Assembly (NCBI GenBank): GCA_008638415.1
Contig: VWVT01000023.1
Coordinates: 16,334 to 80,333, forward strand
Origin: Nocardiopsis sinuspersici
GTDB lineage: Bacteria > Actinomycetota > Actinomycetes > Streptosporangiales > Streptosporangiaceae
Length of the DNA stretch: 64,000 nucleotides
Direction: 5' to 3'
Below the pieces are notes generated by a model. That model did not search any database, was not told where the DNA came from, and was given only the letters and a program-made list of their open reading frames with translations. Below, in pieces: positions 31,658 to 40,657 of the stretch (positions within the stretch are counted from its first letter, which is position 1; each line of letters begins with the position of its first letter). Both the position numbers and the translations under genes were made by a program.

Positions 31658-33141
31658 CGACGCGGACCTTCGACCTCCCCGACCTGGGGGAGGGACTCAC
31701 CGAGGCCGAGGTGGTGCGGTGGCTCGTCGCCGTCGGCGACACCGTGGCCGTGGACCAGCCGGTCGTGGAGGTGGAGACCGCCAAGTCGATCGTGGAGGTC
31801 CCCTCCCCGTTCGCCGGCACGGTCAGCACACTGCACGGCGAGGAGGGCCAGGTCCTGGAGGTGGGCGGCCCCCTGATCAGCGTGGCCGACGGCTCCGCCG
31901 ACGAGCCCGCCGCCGTGGCGGGGAGCGACGCCGGGTCTGAGGCCCCGGCCGGATCCGGCCCCGCCGCACCGGTGTCGGCGGAGGAGCGCTACCGCGAGGA
32001 GGAGCGCGCCGGGTCAGGGTCGGGGAACGTGCTGATCGGCTACGGCACACCCGAGGCGCAGGCCTCGGGACGCCGCCGCCGTCCGCGCAACCGCCCGCCC
32101 GCGCGCCCGGCCCAGCCGGCTCAGCCCGTCCAGTCCGACGGGCCCGGGACTACGCCCGCTTCGGCTTCGGCGCCCGTGTCCGGGAACGGCGCACCGGCCC
32201 CCGCCGCCACGCGTCCCCCTCTGGTCACCTCGCCGCTGGTCCGGCAGATGGCGCGCGAGGCCGGACTGCGGATCTCCGAGGTCCCCGGAAGCGGTCCGGG
32301 CGGGCTCATCACCCGGCGCGACGTGCGCGCCGCCATCGATGCCGCGCGGTCTTCGGCCACGCGGTCCCCGGCCGCGCCCGCCGACGAACCCTCCGTGGAG
32401 CACACGCCGGCCGCGCCGGCTCCCGTTCCGGCGGGTGCCGTGGACGCGCGCACGGGGCTGGCCGAGTCCCGGCGCGAGCCCATGAACGGATTCCGCAGGA
32501 GCGTCGCCGCTTCGCTGTCCCGCAGCCGCAGGGAGATCCCCGAGGCGACCGTCTGGGTTGACGTGGACGCGACCGAACTGGTCCGCCTGCGCCGGTCCCA
32601 GCCGTCCGGGCCCGGACTGCTGTCCTACGTGGCCCGGTTCGTGCTCGCCGGCCTGCGCGCCCATCCCGAGCTCAACGGGCTGGTGGACACCGAGCGCGGC
32701 GAGCTGGTGCAGTACGACGGCGTGAACCTGGGCCTGGCCGTGCAGAGCGACCGGGGCCTGGTCGCCCCGGCCGTCATGGGCGCGCACCGGCTCACCACGC
32801 TGGAACTCGACGCGGAGATCAGGCGGGTCACCGCCGCGGCCCGGGAGGGCAGGATGTCCCCGGCCGAGATGACCGGCGGCACCTTCACCCTCAACAACTA
32901 CGGGTCGCTGCGGGTGGACGGCAGCGCCGCCATCATCAACCACCCGCAGGTGGCGATCCTCGGCCTGGGCCGGATCATGGACCGCCCCTGGGTGGTGGAC
33001 GGCGAGCTGACCGTCCGCAAGATCACGCAACTGTCGTTCGCCTTCGACCACCGCGTGTGCGACGGCGGTGCCGCCGCGGGCTTCATGCGCGTGGTCGCCG
33101 ACGCGATGGAGGACCCGGCCGCGGCCATCGCCCGCATGTAG
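31654..33141 (+). CDS. 2-oxoacid dehydrogenase E2 component (dihydrolipoyl acyltransferase)
   Basis: The product has 495 residues. The GTG at 31654 overlaps the E1beta stop and follows GGGAGGA. Domains in order are one lipoyl domain (lipoylated Lys44 in VETAKSIVEV), a long Ala/Pro/Gly linker, a subunit-binding domain (TSPLVRQMAREAGLRISEV), a second flexible linker, and the catalytic acyltransferase domain ending with HRVCDGGAAAGF, the HxxxDG active site. It transfers the acyl group from lipoyl to CoA and forms the core of the complex. Confidence 0.93.
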   Translation: MTTRTFDLPDLGEGLTEAEVVRWLVAVGDTVAVDQPVVEVETAKSIVEVPSPFAGTVSTLHGEEGQVLEVGGPLISVADGSADEPAAVAGSDAGSEAPAGSGPAAPVSAEERYREEERAGSGSGNVLIGYGTPEAQASGRRRRPRNRPPARPAQPAQPVQSDGPGTTPASASAPVSGNGAPAPAATRPPLVTSPLVRQMAREAGLRISEVPGSGPGGLITRRDVRAAIDAARSSATRSPAAPADEPSVEHTPAAPAPVPAGAVDARTGLAESRREPMNGFRRSVAASLSRSRREIPEATVWVDVDATELVRLRRSQPSGPGLLSYVARFVLAGLRAHPELNGLVDTERGELVQYDGVNLGLAVQSDRGLVAPAVMGAHRLTTLELDAEIRRVTAAAREGRMSPAEMTGGTFTLNNYGSLRVDGSAAIINHPQVAILGLGRIMDRPWVVDGELTVRKITQLSFAFDHRVCDGGAAAGFMRVVADAMEDPAAAIARM

Positions 33142-33229
33142 GCGCGGCCGTGAACGAGCGCCCCGGGGAGTCGGCACCCCGGGGCGCTCTCTCGCCCGGG
33201 TCCACCGGCCTCGGCCAGGCTCGGGCGCC

Positions 33230-33589
33230 ATGACCGTGGGAACCATGGACCAATGGGTCGTCAACGCCGCCGAGCCCTACCTCCTCGCCCGATTCTGGGC
33301 CTTCGTGCTGGGCGGTGAGCCGGTGGCGAGGCCCGATGGGTGGGCCCACGTGGAGGGCGCCGAGGGGAGGCCCCGGCTGTCCTTCCAGCCCGACCCCGAG
33401 CCGAAGGGCGGGCGCAACCGCATCCACCTGGACGTGCGCGTGGACGACATCGCCGCGGCCGCCGACGCGGCCGTCGCCGGGGGAGCCCGTCGGAGAGGCG
33501 GTCCGGTCACCGACGAGCAGGGGACCTTCCAGGTGCTGTCCGACCCCGAGGGCAACGAGTTCTGCCTGGTGGCGCCGGCCGCCCGCTGA
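33230..33589 (+). CDS. Small VOC (glyoxalase-like) protein
   Basis: The product has 119 residues from the ATG at 33230; an in-frame ATG at 33245 is possible and neither has a strong ribosome-binding sequence. The fold is a single glyoxalase-like module: YLLARFWAFVLGGEPV, WAHVEGAEGRPRLSFQPDPEPKGGRNRIHLDVRVDD shortened here to RIHLDVRVDD, and FQVLSDPEGNEFCLV. Such proteins often work as dimers in small-molecule conversion or resistance. The substrate is unknown. Its stop codon lies in the loop of a GC-rich hairpin shared with the convergent MBL gene. Confidence 0.8.
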   Translation: MTVGTMDQWVVNAAEPYLLARFWAFVLGGEPVARPDGWAHVEGAEGRPRLSFQPDPEPKGGRNRIHLDVRVDDIAAAADAAVAGGARRRGGPVTDEQGTFQVLSDPEGNEFCLVAPAAR

Positions 33590-33601
33590 CGGCGGGCGGC
33601 C
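33577..33601. terminator. GC hairpin across the VOC gene stop
   Basis: GGCCGCCCGC (33577-33586) pairs with GCGGGCGGCC (33592-33601) around the stop codon. The MBL-fold gene ends at 33605 on the other strand, so the hairpin may serve both. Confidence 0.4.
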
Positions 33602-33604
33602 CGC

Positions 33605-34594
33605 CTACTCCTCGCCCTCCCGGGCCTCGGCGTCGGAGATCCAGCCGCGCAGCATGAGGTCCAGCACCTCCATGAACCGGTCGGTCCGCCGTCGGCCGAG
33701 CACGAAGGGGTTGTCCCCACCGGGATCGTCGCGGACCTGTTCGGCGCGCGCGAGCCCGTCGTCGACGGGGTGGTTGACCAGTTCCACGTCCACCCCGGCC
33801 CTGCGCATCCGGGTGCGGAACGAGCGGACGGACGCCAGGTAGGTGTGCAGTTCCGCGAGCGTCCCGGCCGGTCGGGTGCCTCCCCACAGCATGGCCGTAT
33901 GGCTCTCGGAGCCCGTCCGTACGGGGAGGATGGGCGAGACGGTGCCCGCGGTGTGGCCGGGGGTGGCGTACAGGCGGAGGGTCGTGTCGCCGAGGGTGAG
34001 GCGTTGGCCGTCCGTGATCTCCAGATCCCGGGTGGGGGCGTGCTCCGGCCGGGTGCGTTCGACGAGGTCCCAGTCGGCCGGCGACATCAGTACGCGTGCC
34101 CCGTAGCGGTCGGCGAGGTACTGCGCCCCGCCGAAGTGGTCGTAGTGGCCGTGTGTGACGACGACGTACTTGATCGCCTCCGGATCGGCTCCCAGTTCGC
34201 GCAGCCCCGGGACGATCACGTTCTCGGCGTCCTCGGGGGACCTGAGCGCGTCGATCAGCACGATCCCGTCGTCGGTGAGGACCGCCATGGCGTGCACGAA
34301 TCCCACGCTCAGCATGGCCAGGTCGTCGAACAGCCTCACCGGGGCCGGGGCGGCCAGTTCGGGAGGAGCGGTGCCGGGGGTCAGCGCCCGGACGAGGTTC
34401 CGAAGGACCGGGTCCTCCCCTGCCAGCCTGCCCGCACGGTCGTAGTAGCACTGGCCGTCCGTCGCGGCGGCCGCGGGCGGCGGGGTGAGGCCGACCGCCC
34501 CGGCGCCGGCCGCGAGCCCGACGACGGCGAGCCGGGCGAAGCGGCGCCGGGAGAGGTCGTCGCTGCTGTCCTCACGGGGGGACGGTGGTTTCAC
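33605..34594 (-). CDS. Tat-exported MBL-fold metallohydrolase
   Basis: The product has 329 residues. The GTG at 34594 is chosen because AGGAGG lies 6 bases upstream; an in-frame GTG seven codons earlier lacks this. The Tat signal has SRRRFARLAVVGLAAGAG and ends near PPAAAATDG. The metallo-beta-lactamase signature is clear (VVVTHGHYDHFGG, then LYATPGHTAGTVSP and the later VNHPVDD). The layout resembles secreted hydrolases of lactones, beta-lactams or similar esters. The substrate is unknown. It probably acts outside the membrane. Confidence 0.88.
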   Translation of the reverse strand: MKPPSPREDSSDDLSRRRFARLAVVGLAAGAGAVGLTPPPAAAATDGQCYYDRAGRLAGEDPVLRNLVRALTPGTAPPELAAPAPVRLFDDLAMLSVGFVHAMAVLTDDGIVLIDALRSPEDAENVIVPGLRELGADPEAIKYVVVTHGHYDHFGGAQYLADRYGARVLMSPADWDLVERTRPEHAPTRDLEITDGQRLTLGDTTLRLYATPGHTAGTVSPILPVRTGSESHTAMLWGGTRPAGTLAELHTYLASVRSFRTRMRRAGVDVELVNHPVDDGLARAEQVRDDPGGDNPFVLGRRRTDRFMEVLDLMLRGWISDAEAREGEE

Positions 34595-34760
34595 GGTGGT
34601 CCTCCTGCTGGTCACCGGGGAAGGAATGGTGGCGGGGGGAGCCGGAACGGTCTCTCGCTCCCACCGCCGTACGATGCCGCCCGCCCGTCTCCGGTTCGGT
34701 CCCGCAGGGTTGGTCCGCCCGCCCGGCCGCCGCCGGGCCGGGGCACCCGGAAACGACGCG

Positions 34761-34796
34761 GCGCCCTGTCGCCACGGTGGTGTGGCGACAGGACGC
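34761..34796 (-). terminator. Hairpin after paaZ
   Basis: GCGCCCTGTCGCCAC (34761-34775) pairs with GTGGCGACAGGACGC (34782-34796) with one mismatch. A short GTCGAC-containing segment resembling the dispersed repeat units lies between it and the paaZ stop. Confidence 0.6.
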
Positions 34797-34825
34797 CTTG
34801 TCGACAGACCGACTCGTCTACCTGT

Positions 34826-36859
34826 CTACTCCCCGCCCTTGGCGACCAGGGTGAGCACGTCGTAGGTGGCCACGGCCTCGCCGTCCTGGTCGGTGACCAG
34901 GGCGTCCCAGCGCACCTCGCCGTAGTCGGCGTTCGTGCGCGGCGTGATCTGCTTGGCGGTCAGCGTCACCCGGATGGTGGCGTCCTCCTTCACGGGGGTG
35001 AGGAAGCGCAGGTTGTCCACGCCGAAGTTGGCCAGCACCGGGCCCGGCGCCGGGTCCACGAACAGGCCCGCCGCCAGCGACACCACCAGGTAGCCGTGCG
35101 CCACGATCCCGCCGAACAGGGGGTTGGCGGCGGCGGCCTCCTCGTCGGTGTGCGCGTAGAAGGTGTCACCGGTGAACTCGGCGAAGTGGTCGATGTCGGC
35201 GCGGGTGACGGTGCGCTCCGCCGACCGGATCGTGTCGCCGATCCGCAGTTGCGACAGGTCCTTGCGGAACGGGTGAACGTCGTCCACGGTGCGCTTCGAC
35301 CCCGTGGTCCAGTGGCCGGTGATCGCGGTGGCCATGTCCGGTGACGCCTGCACGGCGGTGCGCTGCATGTGGTGCTTGACGCCGCGCACGCCGCCCATCT
35401 CCTCGCCGCCGCCGGCGCGGCCGGGACCGCCGTGCACCAGGACGGGCAGCGGTGAGCCGTGGCCGGTGGACTCCTTGGCGTCGTCCCGGTTGAGCACCAG
35501 GACGCGCCCGTGCCAGGGCGCGACGCCCAGGACGACCTCGCGGGCCACGTCCGGGTCGTTGGTGACCACCGAGCCCACCAGGCTGCCGCTGCCGCGCGCG
35601 GCCAGTTCCACGGCCTCGGCGACGCCGTCGTAGGTGATCACGGTGCTGACCGGTCCGAAGGCCTCCACCTCGTGCGGCTCCCGGGCGCCGGGCTCGGCGC
35701 GCAGCAGGATCGGGGACATGAACGCGCCGGCCTCGGCGTCGGCGCCGACGACCTCCACGTCCTCGGGGTCGCCGTGGACGATCTCGCTGGAGGCGCGCAG
35801 CGCCTTGACCGCCTTGCGGACCTCCTCGCGCTGGCCGAGCGAGACCAGGGCGCCCATGCGCGCGTCCGGGTGGTCCGCCGCGCCCACGACCACCTTGGAC
35901 AACCGGTCGGTCAGGGCCCCGACGACGGCGTCGGCCATCGACTCGGGCACGATCACCCGGCGGATGGCGGTGCACTTCTGTCCGGCCTTGACGGTCATCT
36001 CGGTGACGACCTGCTTGACGAACAGGTCGAACTCGGGGTCCTGCTCGGACACGTCGGGACCGAGGATCGAGCAGTTGAGGGAGTCGGCCTCGACGTTGAG
36101 CTGCACGCCGCCGCTGACCACGTTCGGGTGGTTGCGCAGGATGGCGCCGGTGGCGGCGGAGCCGGTGAAGCCCACGACGTCCTGCGGGCCCAGGTTGTCG
36201 AGCAGTCCCCTGTGGCTGCCGACGAGGAGCTGGAGGGAGCCCTCCGGCAACAGCCCGGACTCGACCATCCGCCGCACGACCGCGGCGGTGAGGTAGGCGG
36301 TCTGCCCGGCGGGCTTGACGATGCTCGGCATCCCGGCGAGGAAGGCGGGGGCGAGCTTCTCCAGCATGCCCCACACCGGGAAGTTGAACGCGTTGATCTG
36401 CACGGCCACGCCCGGACGGGACGTGTACACGTGCTGGCCGACGAACGTGCCCTGCCTGCCGAGCTGCTCCAGGGGCCCGTCGAGGATGACGGTGGAGTTG
36501 GGCAGCTCGCGGCGGCCCTTGCTGGAGAAGCTGAAGAGCGTGCCGAACCCGCCGTCCACGTCCACGGCGGTGTCGCGCCTGGTCGCACCGGTCCGGTGGG
36601 AGAGCGCGTAGAACTCCTCCTTGTACTCCATCAGGTGCTTGGCGACCTCCTTGAGGAGGTTCGCGCGCTGGTGGAAGGTGAGCGCGCGCAGCGCGGGACC
36701 GCCGACGCGGCGCGCGTGGTCCACCATCCCGGCGACGTCGGGGCCGTTGGCCGAGATGCGGGCGACGGTCTCGCCGGTGTTCGCGTCGGCCAGGGGCGAG
36801 CCCTCGTCCGCGGGGGTGAACCACGCCCCCCGCGCGTAGCTCTGCAGTGTTTCGGACAC
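34826..36859 (-). CDS. paaZ: PaaZ-type bifunctional ring-opening enzyme (aldehyde dehydrogenase plus MaoC-like hydratase)
   Basis: The product has 677 residues, close to the 681 of E. coli PaaZ. The GTG at 36859 follows GAGGAGAGGACCG. The N-terminal aldehyde dehydrogenase domain (about 1-520) has NAFNFPVWGMLEKLAPAFLAG, GFTGSAATG, the LNVEADSLN segment and the catalytic Cys in VKAGQKCTAIRR. The C-terminal MaoC-like domain has FAEFTGDTFYAHTDEEAA and NPLFGGIVAHGYL. PaaZ opens the oxepin ring of phenylacetyl-CoA breakdown and oxidises the resulting aldehyde. No other paa genes are in the window, which is unusual. A TetR-type palindrome lies 50 bases upstream. Confidence 0.92.
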   Translation of the reverse strand: MSETLQSYARGAWFTPADEGSPLADANTGETVARISANGPDVAGMVDHARRVGGPALRALTFHQRANLLKEVAKHLMEYKEEFYALSHRTGATRRDTAVDVDGGFGTLFSFSSKGRRELPNSTVILDGPLEQLGRQGTFVGQHVYTSRPGVAVQINAFNFPVWGMLEKLAPAFLAGMPSIVKPAGQTAYLTAAVVRRMVESGLLPEGSLQLLVGSHRGLLDNLGPQDVVGFTGSAATGAILRNHPNVVSGGVQLNVEADSLNCSILGPDVSEQDPEFDLFVKQVVTEMTVKAGQKCTAIRRVIVPESMADAVVGALTDRLSKVVVGAADHPDARMGALVSLGQREEVRKAVKALRASSEIVHGDPEDVEVVGADAEAGAFMSPILLRAEPGAREPHEVEAFGPVSTVITYDGVAEAVELAARGSGSLVGSVVTNDPDVAREVVLGVAPWHGRVLVLNRDDAKESTGHGSPLPVLVHGGPGRAGGGEEMGGVRGVKHHMQRTAVQASPDMATAITGHWTTGSKRTVDDVHPFRKDLSQLRIGDTIRSAERTVTRADIDHFAEFTGDTFYAHTDEEAAAANPLFGGIVAHGYLVVSLAAGLFVDPAPGPVLANFGVDNLRFLTPVKEDATIRVTLTAKQITPRTNADYGEVRWDALVTDQDGEAVATYDVLTLVAKGGE

Positions 36860-36908
36860 CTGACGGTCCTCTCCTCGGGCTGTGCTCTCTTGCTCGAACA
36901 GTATTACA

Positions 36909-36920
36909 GACCGATCGGTC
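36909..36920. promoter_or_regulatory. TetR/PaaR-type operator upstream of paaZ
   Basis: GACCGATCGGTC is a perfect 12-base palindrome within ACAGACCGATCGGTCAGT. It overlaps an AT-rich promoter-like stretch 50 bases before the paaZ start. Actinobacterial PaaR repressors of the TetR family bind similar ACCG...CGGT sites and respond to phenylacetyl-CoA. The link to PaaR is inference. Confidence 0.55.
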
Positions 36921-37126
36921 AGTAAATAGTGCGGGAAGGAGCGCACCGCGTCCCAACTGGTGTTTCCCCGTCCCCGGCGCGAAGCCGGGAGGGTCCGCGG
37001 CCCGGTACCGGCACGGGTACCGCCCCGCGGACCCCCTCCGTGTGACCTGCGAGAAAAACGGACCGATGCTGTAACAAGCAGGACCCGCCGGACAGAAGGA
37101 GGGTGAGACCGCACGGAAGGAAGCCG

Positions 37127-37744
37127 ATGAACAGTGACACGGACCCGGGATCGACGGACACGGATCCGGAGGGATCGTTGAAGGGGGAGTTCACCAGGTT
37201 CTTCGAGCGGCACTACGACGACGTCTACCGCTACGCCGTGCGCCGTATGGGCGCGGACTGCGCGGACGACGTCGCCGCCGAGACCTTCGGCGTCGCCTGG
37301 CGCAGGTACGACCGCCTGCCCAAGGACCAGCCCCTCCCCTGGCTCTACGGGGTGGCGCGCAACGTCGTCCGCGCCCGGCGGCGCCATGACAGGCGGCACG
37401 GCGAGGTGCTGGTCCACGAGGGCGGAGACCGGGGCCCGAAGGCTCCGGACACCGTCCACCAGGTGGAGGAGCGCGACACCGCTCTGCGCGCCCTGGACCG
37501 GCTCAGCGCCACGGACCGCGAGCTGGTGATGCTCCTGGCCTGGGAGGGGCTGGAGCTGCGCGACGCGGCCCGGGTCCTGGGCTGCACCACGGCCACCGCG
37601 CGCGTGCGCCTGCACCGGGCGCGCCGCCGGATCGAGCGCTTCCTGGACTCCTCTCCCCCGGAGCCCCCGCTTCCGGCCGGCGCCCGCCCGGCGGAGGCCC
37701 GCAGGAGTCCCGCACACGTCCGAGTCACCGTGGAGAAGAAGTGA
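37127..37744 (+). CDS. ECF-type RNA polymerase sigma factor
   Basis: The product has 205 residues. The ATG at 37127 follows GGAAGGAAGCCG. Region 2 is clear (FFERHYDDVYRYAVRRMG, DVAAETFGVAWRR, PWLYGVARNVVRARRR), as is region 4 (RLSATDRELVMLLAWEGLELRDAARVLGCTTATARVRLHRARRR). It directs transcription of a small regulon that is not identifiable here. Its stop overlaps the GTG of a CU044_5270-family gene, the usual partner of this sigma type. Confidence 0.9.
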   Translation: MNSDTDPGSTDTDPEGSLKGEFTRFFERHYDDVYRYAVRRMGADCADDVAAETFGVAWRRYDRLPKDQPLPWLYGVARNVVRARRRHDRRHGEVLVHEGGDRGPKAPDTVHQVEERDTALRALDRLSATDRELVMLLAWEGLELRDAARVLGCTTATARVRLHRARRRIERFLDSSPPEPPLPAGARPAEARRSPAHVRVTVEKK

Positions 37745-38847
37745 ACCGTACCCGCACCGGCCCCGGCGACGACATCGGCGCCATGCGCGAACTGCTCGCC
37801 GCACACGACCCCGCCGCCTCCGTCCACGCGAGCCCCGCGGCCAGGGAGCTCTCCCGCGTCGAGGTGATCGCCTCGGGCCACCACCGGCGCGGAGTCCGCG
37901 GCCTGCTCCCGGGGCGGCCCCTGCTCCGACCCGTCCTGAGCGCCGCCGCCGCGCTCGCCGCCGTGGCCGTGGTCGTCCCCCTCGGCTGGAACGCCGCCCA
38001 GCCCGCGTACGCCGGACCGCCCCCCACGCCCCTGGAGGCCCCCATGACCGAGTTGTCCGAGGGGCGCGAGCACCTCCTCGCCCTGGCGGAGACCGCCGGG
38101 GAACAGCCCCCGCCGCCGAGGAACGGGGACGTCGCCTACGTGCGCACCGTGCGGTGGACCCTCACCTACTCCCAGGACGCCGACACCGGCGAGGAGGGCT
38201 GGGGGATCGTCCCGACGAACGAGCAGGTGTGGCGCACCCCCCACGAGTCCGGGCGCAGCGTCTCGACCCCGAGCATGCCCGAGCACCTGGGCGGCGACCG
38301 CGACCCGGTCCGGTGGCTCTTCGACCAGGGGACCGAGGAGTTCGAGTGGGGCGGCGGCGAGGGGGGGAACGGCATGTTCTTCACCTGGAGGCCCGGTGAC
38401 CTGTCCGCCGACCCCGGACGGCTGGCGGACCAGCTCGTCGGGGGCGGCGGCCACACCGCCGCCGTGTCGGCGGACCCCTCCACCGCGGTCGCACTCGTGT
38501 ACGCCCTCCAGCAGTTGTACGAGGAGGCCCCGGTCGACCCCGGTGTGCAGGCCGCCGCGCTGCGGGCCCTGGCCGGACACGACGACGTGCTGTACGCGGG
38601 CACGGCCAGGGACCGCGAGGGCCGTGAGGGCGAGCTGTTCCTGGTCGAGGAGGACGCCGGGGACGGCTACGTCCTGGAGCGGCGGATCATGTTCGACCCC
38701 GACACGGGCATGCCGCTCTACCACGAGACGGTCGCCGTGGAGTCGGACTCCGTGCCGGACGTGGACCTGCCGCAGGTGAACCAGTACACGGTCCTGGTCG
38801 AGTCCGCGTGGGTGCCGGAGGTCGGGGACACCCCCTCACAGGACTGA
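37741..38847 (+). CDS. CU044_5270-family membrane-anchored protein (sigma-factor partner)
   Basis: The product has 368 residues. The GTG at 37741 overlaps the sigma stop (GTGA). A cytoplasmic N-terminal segment of about 60 residues (MRELLAAHDPAASVHASP) precedes one TM helix (LSAAAALAAVAVVVPLGW) and a large exported domain rich in short charged loops and Trp. This layout matches the CU044_5270 family, encoded beside ECF sigma factors in actinomycetes. It may act as an anti-sigma factor or sensor; no zinc-type ZAS motif is present. Confidence 0.85.
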   Translation: MNRTRTGPGDDIGAMRELLAAHDPAASVHASPAARELSRVEVIASGHHRRGVRGLLPGRPLLRPVLSAAAALAAVAVVVPLGWNAAQPAYAGPPPTPLEAPMTELSEGREHLLALAETAGEQPPPPRNGDVAYVRTVRWTLTYSQDADTGEEGWGIVPTNEQVWRTPHESGRSVSTPSMPEHLGGDRDPVRWLFDQGTEEFEWGGGEGGNGMFFTWRPGDLSADPGRLADQLVGGGGHTAAVSADPSTAVALVYALQQLYEEAPVDPGVQAAALRALAGHDDVLYAGTARDREGREGELFLVEEDAGDGYVLERRIMFDPDTGMPLYHETVAVESDSVPDVDLPQVNQYTVLVESAWVPEVGDTPSQD

Positions 38848-38859
38848 CGGGGACGACTC

Positions 38860-38893
38860 GTCGCCATGCCGGCGTCCGCACCGGCGTGGCGAC
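38860..38893. terminator. Hairpin between convergent genes
   Basis: GTCGCCATGCCGG (38860-38872) pairs with CCGGCGTGGCGAC (38881-38893), with one G-T pair. GTCGAC-rich sequence follows, as at the other convergent gene ends. Confidence 0.55.
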
Positions 38894-38961
38894 GGGTCCG
38901 CTGATCGACGTGTCGACACTTGTCGGGGGGCGTGCCCCGGCCTCCCGGCGCACCGGCGCCA

Positions 38962-39480
38962 CTACCTGGTCAGTGCCAGGACCTCGGCGCCCGGGAGGTC
39001 GGCGAGCAGCTTGCCGGGCACCAGGAGCTTGGAGCGGCGCACCCCGCTGCCCACGACCACATCGCCCCCGGCGGCGACGGCCTCGTCCACCAGGACCGGC
39101 CATCCCTCCGGCAGGCCGAACGGCGTGATGCCGCCGTACTCCATGCCGGTCAGCCCGGTGGCCTCGTCCATGGGGGCGAACGAGGCCTTGCGGGCGCCCA
39201 GGTGGCGGCGGACGGTCCCGTTGACGTCGGCGCGCCGGGTGGCCGGCACCATGCACGCCGCGTAGGACACCTCGCCGCCGCGCTTGGCGGCGACCACCAC
39301 GCAGTTCGCGCTGGTCTCCATGGGCATCCCGTACCGCTCGCAGAACTCCGCCGTGTCCGCGAGCTCCGGGTCGATCTCCGCCACCCGCACGTCGTCGCGT
39401 CCCCGCACCGCGGCCAGGACCGTGTCGGCCAGCAGCTCCGGGTGCTGGTCCGCCCGTACCCAGTTCAGTTCACCGGACAT
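38962..39480 (-). CDS. YbaK/EbsC-type aminoacyl-tRNA deacylase
   Basis: The product has 172 residues. The domain shows the YbaK pattern (ETSANCVVVAAKRGGEVSYAACMVPATRRADVN shortened here to NCVVVAAKRGG, RKASFAPMDEATGLTGMEYGGITPFGLP read as ASFAPMDEATGLTG and GGITPFGLP, then VVVGSGVRRSKLLVPGKLL). These trans-editing enzymes hydrolyse mischarged aminoacyl-tRNAs such as Cys- or Ala-tRNAPro. It acts in the cytoplasm. It is read leftward, as is the ADP-ribosylglycohydrolase gene upstream of it, with an 87-base gap. Confidence 0.88.
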   Translation of the reverse strand: MSGELNWVRADQHPELLADTVLAAVRGRDDVRVAEIDPELADTAEFCERYGMPMETSANCVVVAAKRGGEVSYAACMVPATRRADVNGTVRRHLGARKASFAPMDEATGLTGMEYGGITPFGLPEGWPVLVDEAVAAGGDVVVGSGVRRSKLLVPGKLLADLPGAEVLALTR

Positions 39481-39567
39481 GGCATACCTCGATGTCGTCG
39501 AGAAGGTCGGTCGGAAGTCGTCGAAAGCCCTCCCCGCGCAAGGCTCCGAGGAGGGGACAGGGCCAGG

Positions 39568-40536
39568 CTAGCGCTTCCCCGCCCGTCGCCCCGCGACACC
39601 GAGCGCCAGCTCGGAGAGCCCGTCGGCCCGGTATCCGGGCCAGCCGTGCACCGCGTCCAGGTACTCCCGGGGGATCGCGCTCGCACCCCACCGCGCGCCC
39701 AGCAGCGCCCCGGCGATGGCCGCCACGGTGTCGGTGTCGTCGCCCGCCCGCACGGCGGCCCGCAGCGCGGTCGTGAAGTCGCCGCGCACGACGGCCGACC
39801 ACGCCGCCTGCAAGGCCCTCACCACGAACCCGTTCGGGCTGAAGGCGTGCGGCGGCCGCTCCTCGGCCTCGTCCAGCCACGCCGCCCACACTCCGCGCCG
39901 GTCCCGCGGCAGCAGGTCTAGGCCCGCGCGTACTCCGGACAGGTCGGCGTGCGCGACCGCGTACCGGATCCCCTCGCACCACAGCACGCACGCCTCGGAG
40001 GCCAGCGGGTCGCCGTGGGTGAGACGGCTGTAGCGGTCGGCGGCCACGGCCAGGCCCCGGGGGTCGTCCGGGTAGGCCAGCGCCAGCGGGCCCGTGCGCA
40101 TGAGCGACCCGTTCCCCGCGCTCGGCACCCCGTCGGCGAAGCGGTCCGCCGCCGCACGCTCCATCACCTTGGCGACCTCGGGCCGCCCGAGGGCGTGCCC
40201 GGAGCGGCGCATCACCCACGCGGTCTGGTTGCCGATGTCGGAGGCGCCGTCGTTCGCCCAGCGCAGGAAGGCGTCGGCGGTCCGGCGCAGGGCCTCCGCC
40301 GACACGGGGTCGCCGTGGTCTCGCAGGGCCCGGGCGATGCACACCGCCATCTGGGTGTCGTCGGAGTACTCCCCCGGCTCGTAGGGGCCGAGCCCGCCCC
40401 CGGCCATCTCCGGCACCCGGTCCTCGGCCAGCCTCGGCCCGAACTCGTAGGGCACGCCGAGGGCGTCGCCGCACGCGGAGCCGAGCAGGACTCCGACCAC
40501 GCGGTCGTCCGTCGTTCCGGGAAGGGGAAGGTTCAC
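39568..40536 (-). CDS. ADP-ribosylglycohydrolase family protein (DraG-like)
   Basis: The product has 322 residues. Family motifs are complete: GVLLGSACGDALGVPYEFG, the metal-binding EYSDDTQMAV, GNGSLMRTGPLALAY, and the C-terminal VRAGDDTDTVAAIAGALLGARWG. Members remove ADP-ribose from proteins or small molecules using two Mg ions. Whether this one is a true hydrolase or one of the ADP-ribosyl-related crystallin-like proteins is open, although all metal ligands look present. It diverges from the pseudokinase gene. Confidence 0.9.
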   Translation of the reverse strand: MNLPLPGTTDDRVVGVLLGSACGDALGVPYEFGPRLAEDRVPEMAGGGLGPYEPGEYSDDTQMAVCIARALRDHGDPVSAEALRRTADAFLRWANDGASDIGNQTAWVMRRSGHALGRPEVAKVMERAAADRFADGVPSAGNGSLMRTGPLALAYPDDPRGLAVAADRYSRLTHGDPLASEACVLWCEGIRYAVAHADLSGVRAGLDLLPRDRRGVWAAWLDEAEERPPHAFSPNGFVVRALQAAWSAVVRGDFTTALRAAVRAGDDTDTVAAIAGALLGARWGASAIPREYLDAVHGWPGYRADGLSELALGVAGRRAGKR

Positions 40537-40657
40537 AGGGGCCTCGCAACGTTTCGGTACCGGGGGTGCTGCGAGTTGACCTTATCGGGCATTCCCTGTC
40601 CGCATTCGGCCTGATAGCGGGCGATATGTCAGGACTTGGGGACATAGAATTCCTCGC

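Noticed and set aside
37741-38847. Classical zinc anti-sigma factor
   Set aside because: The sigma partner lacks an HxxxCxxC motif. Its layout fits the CU044_5270 family instead.
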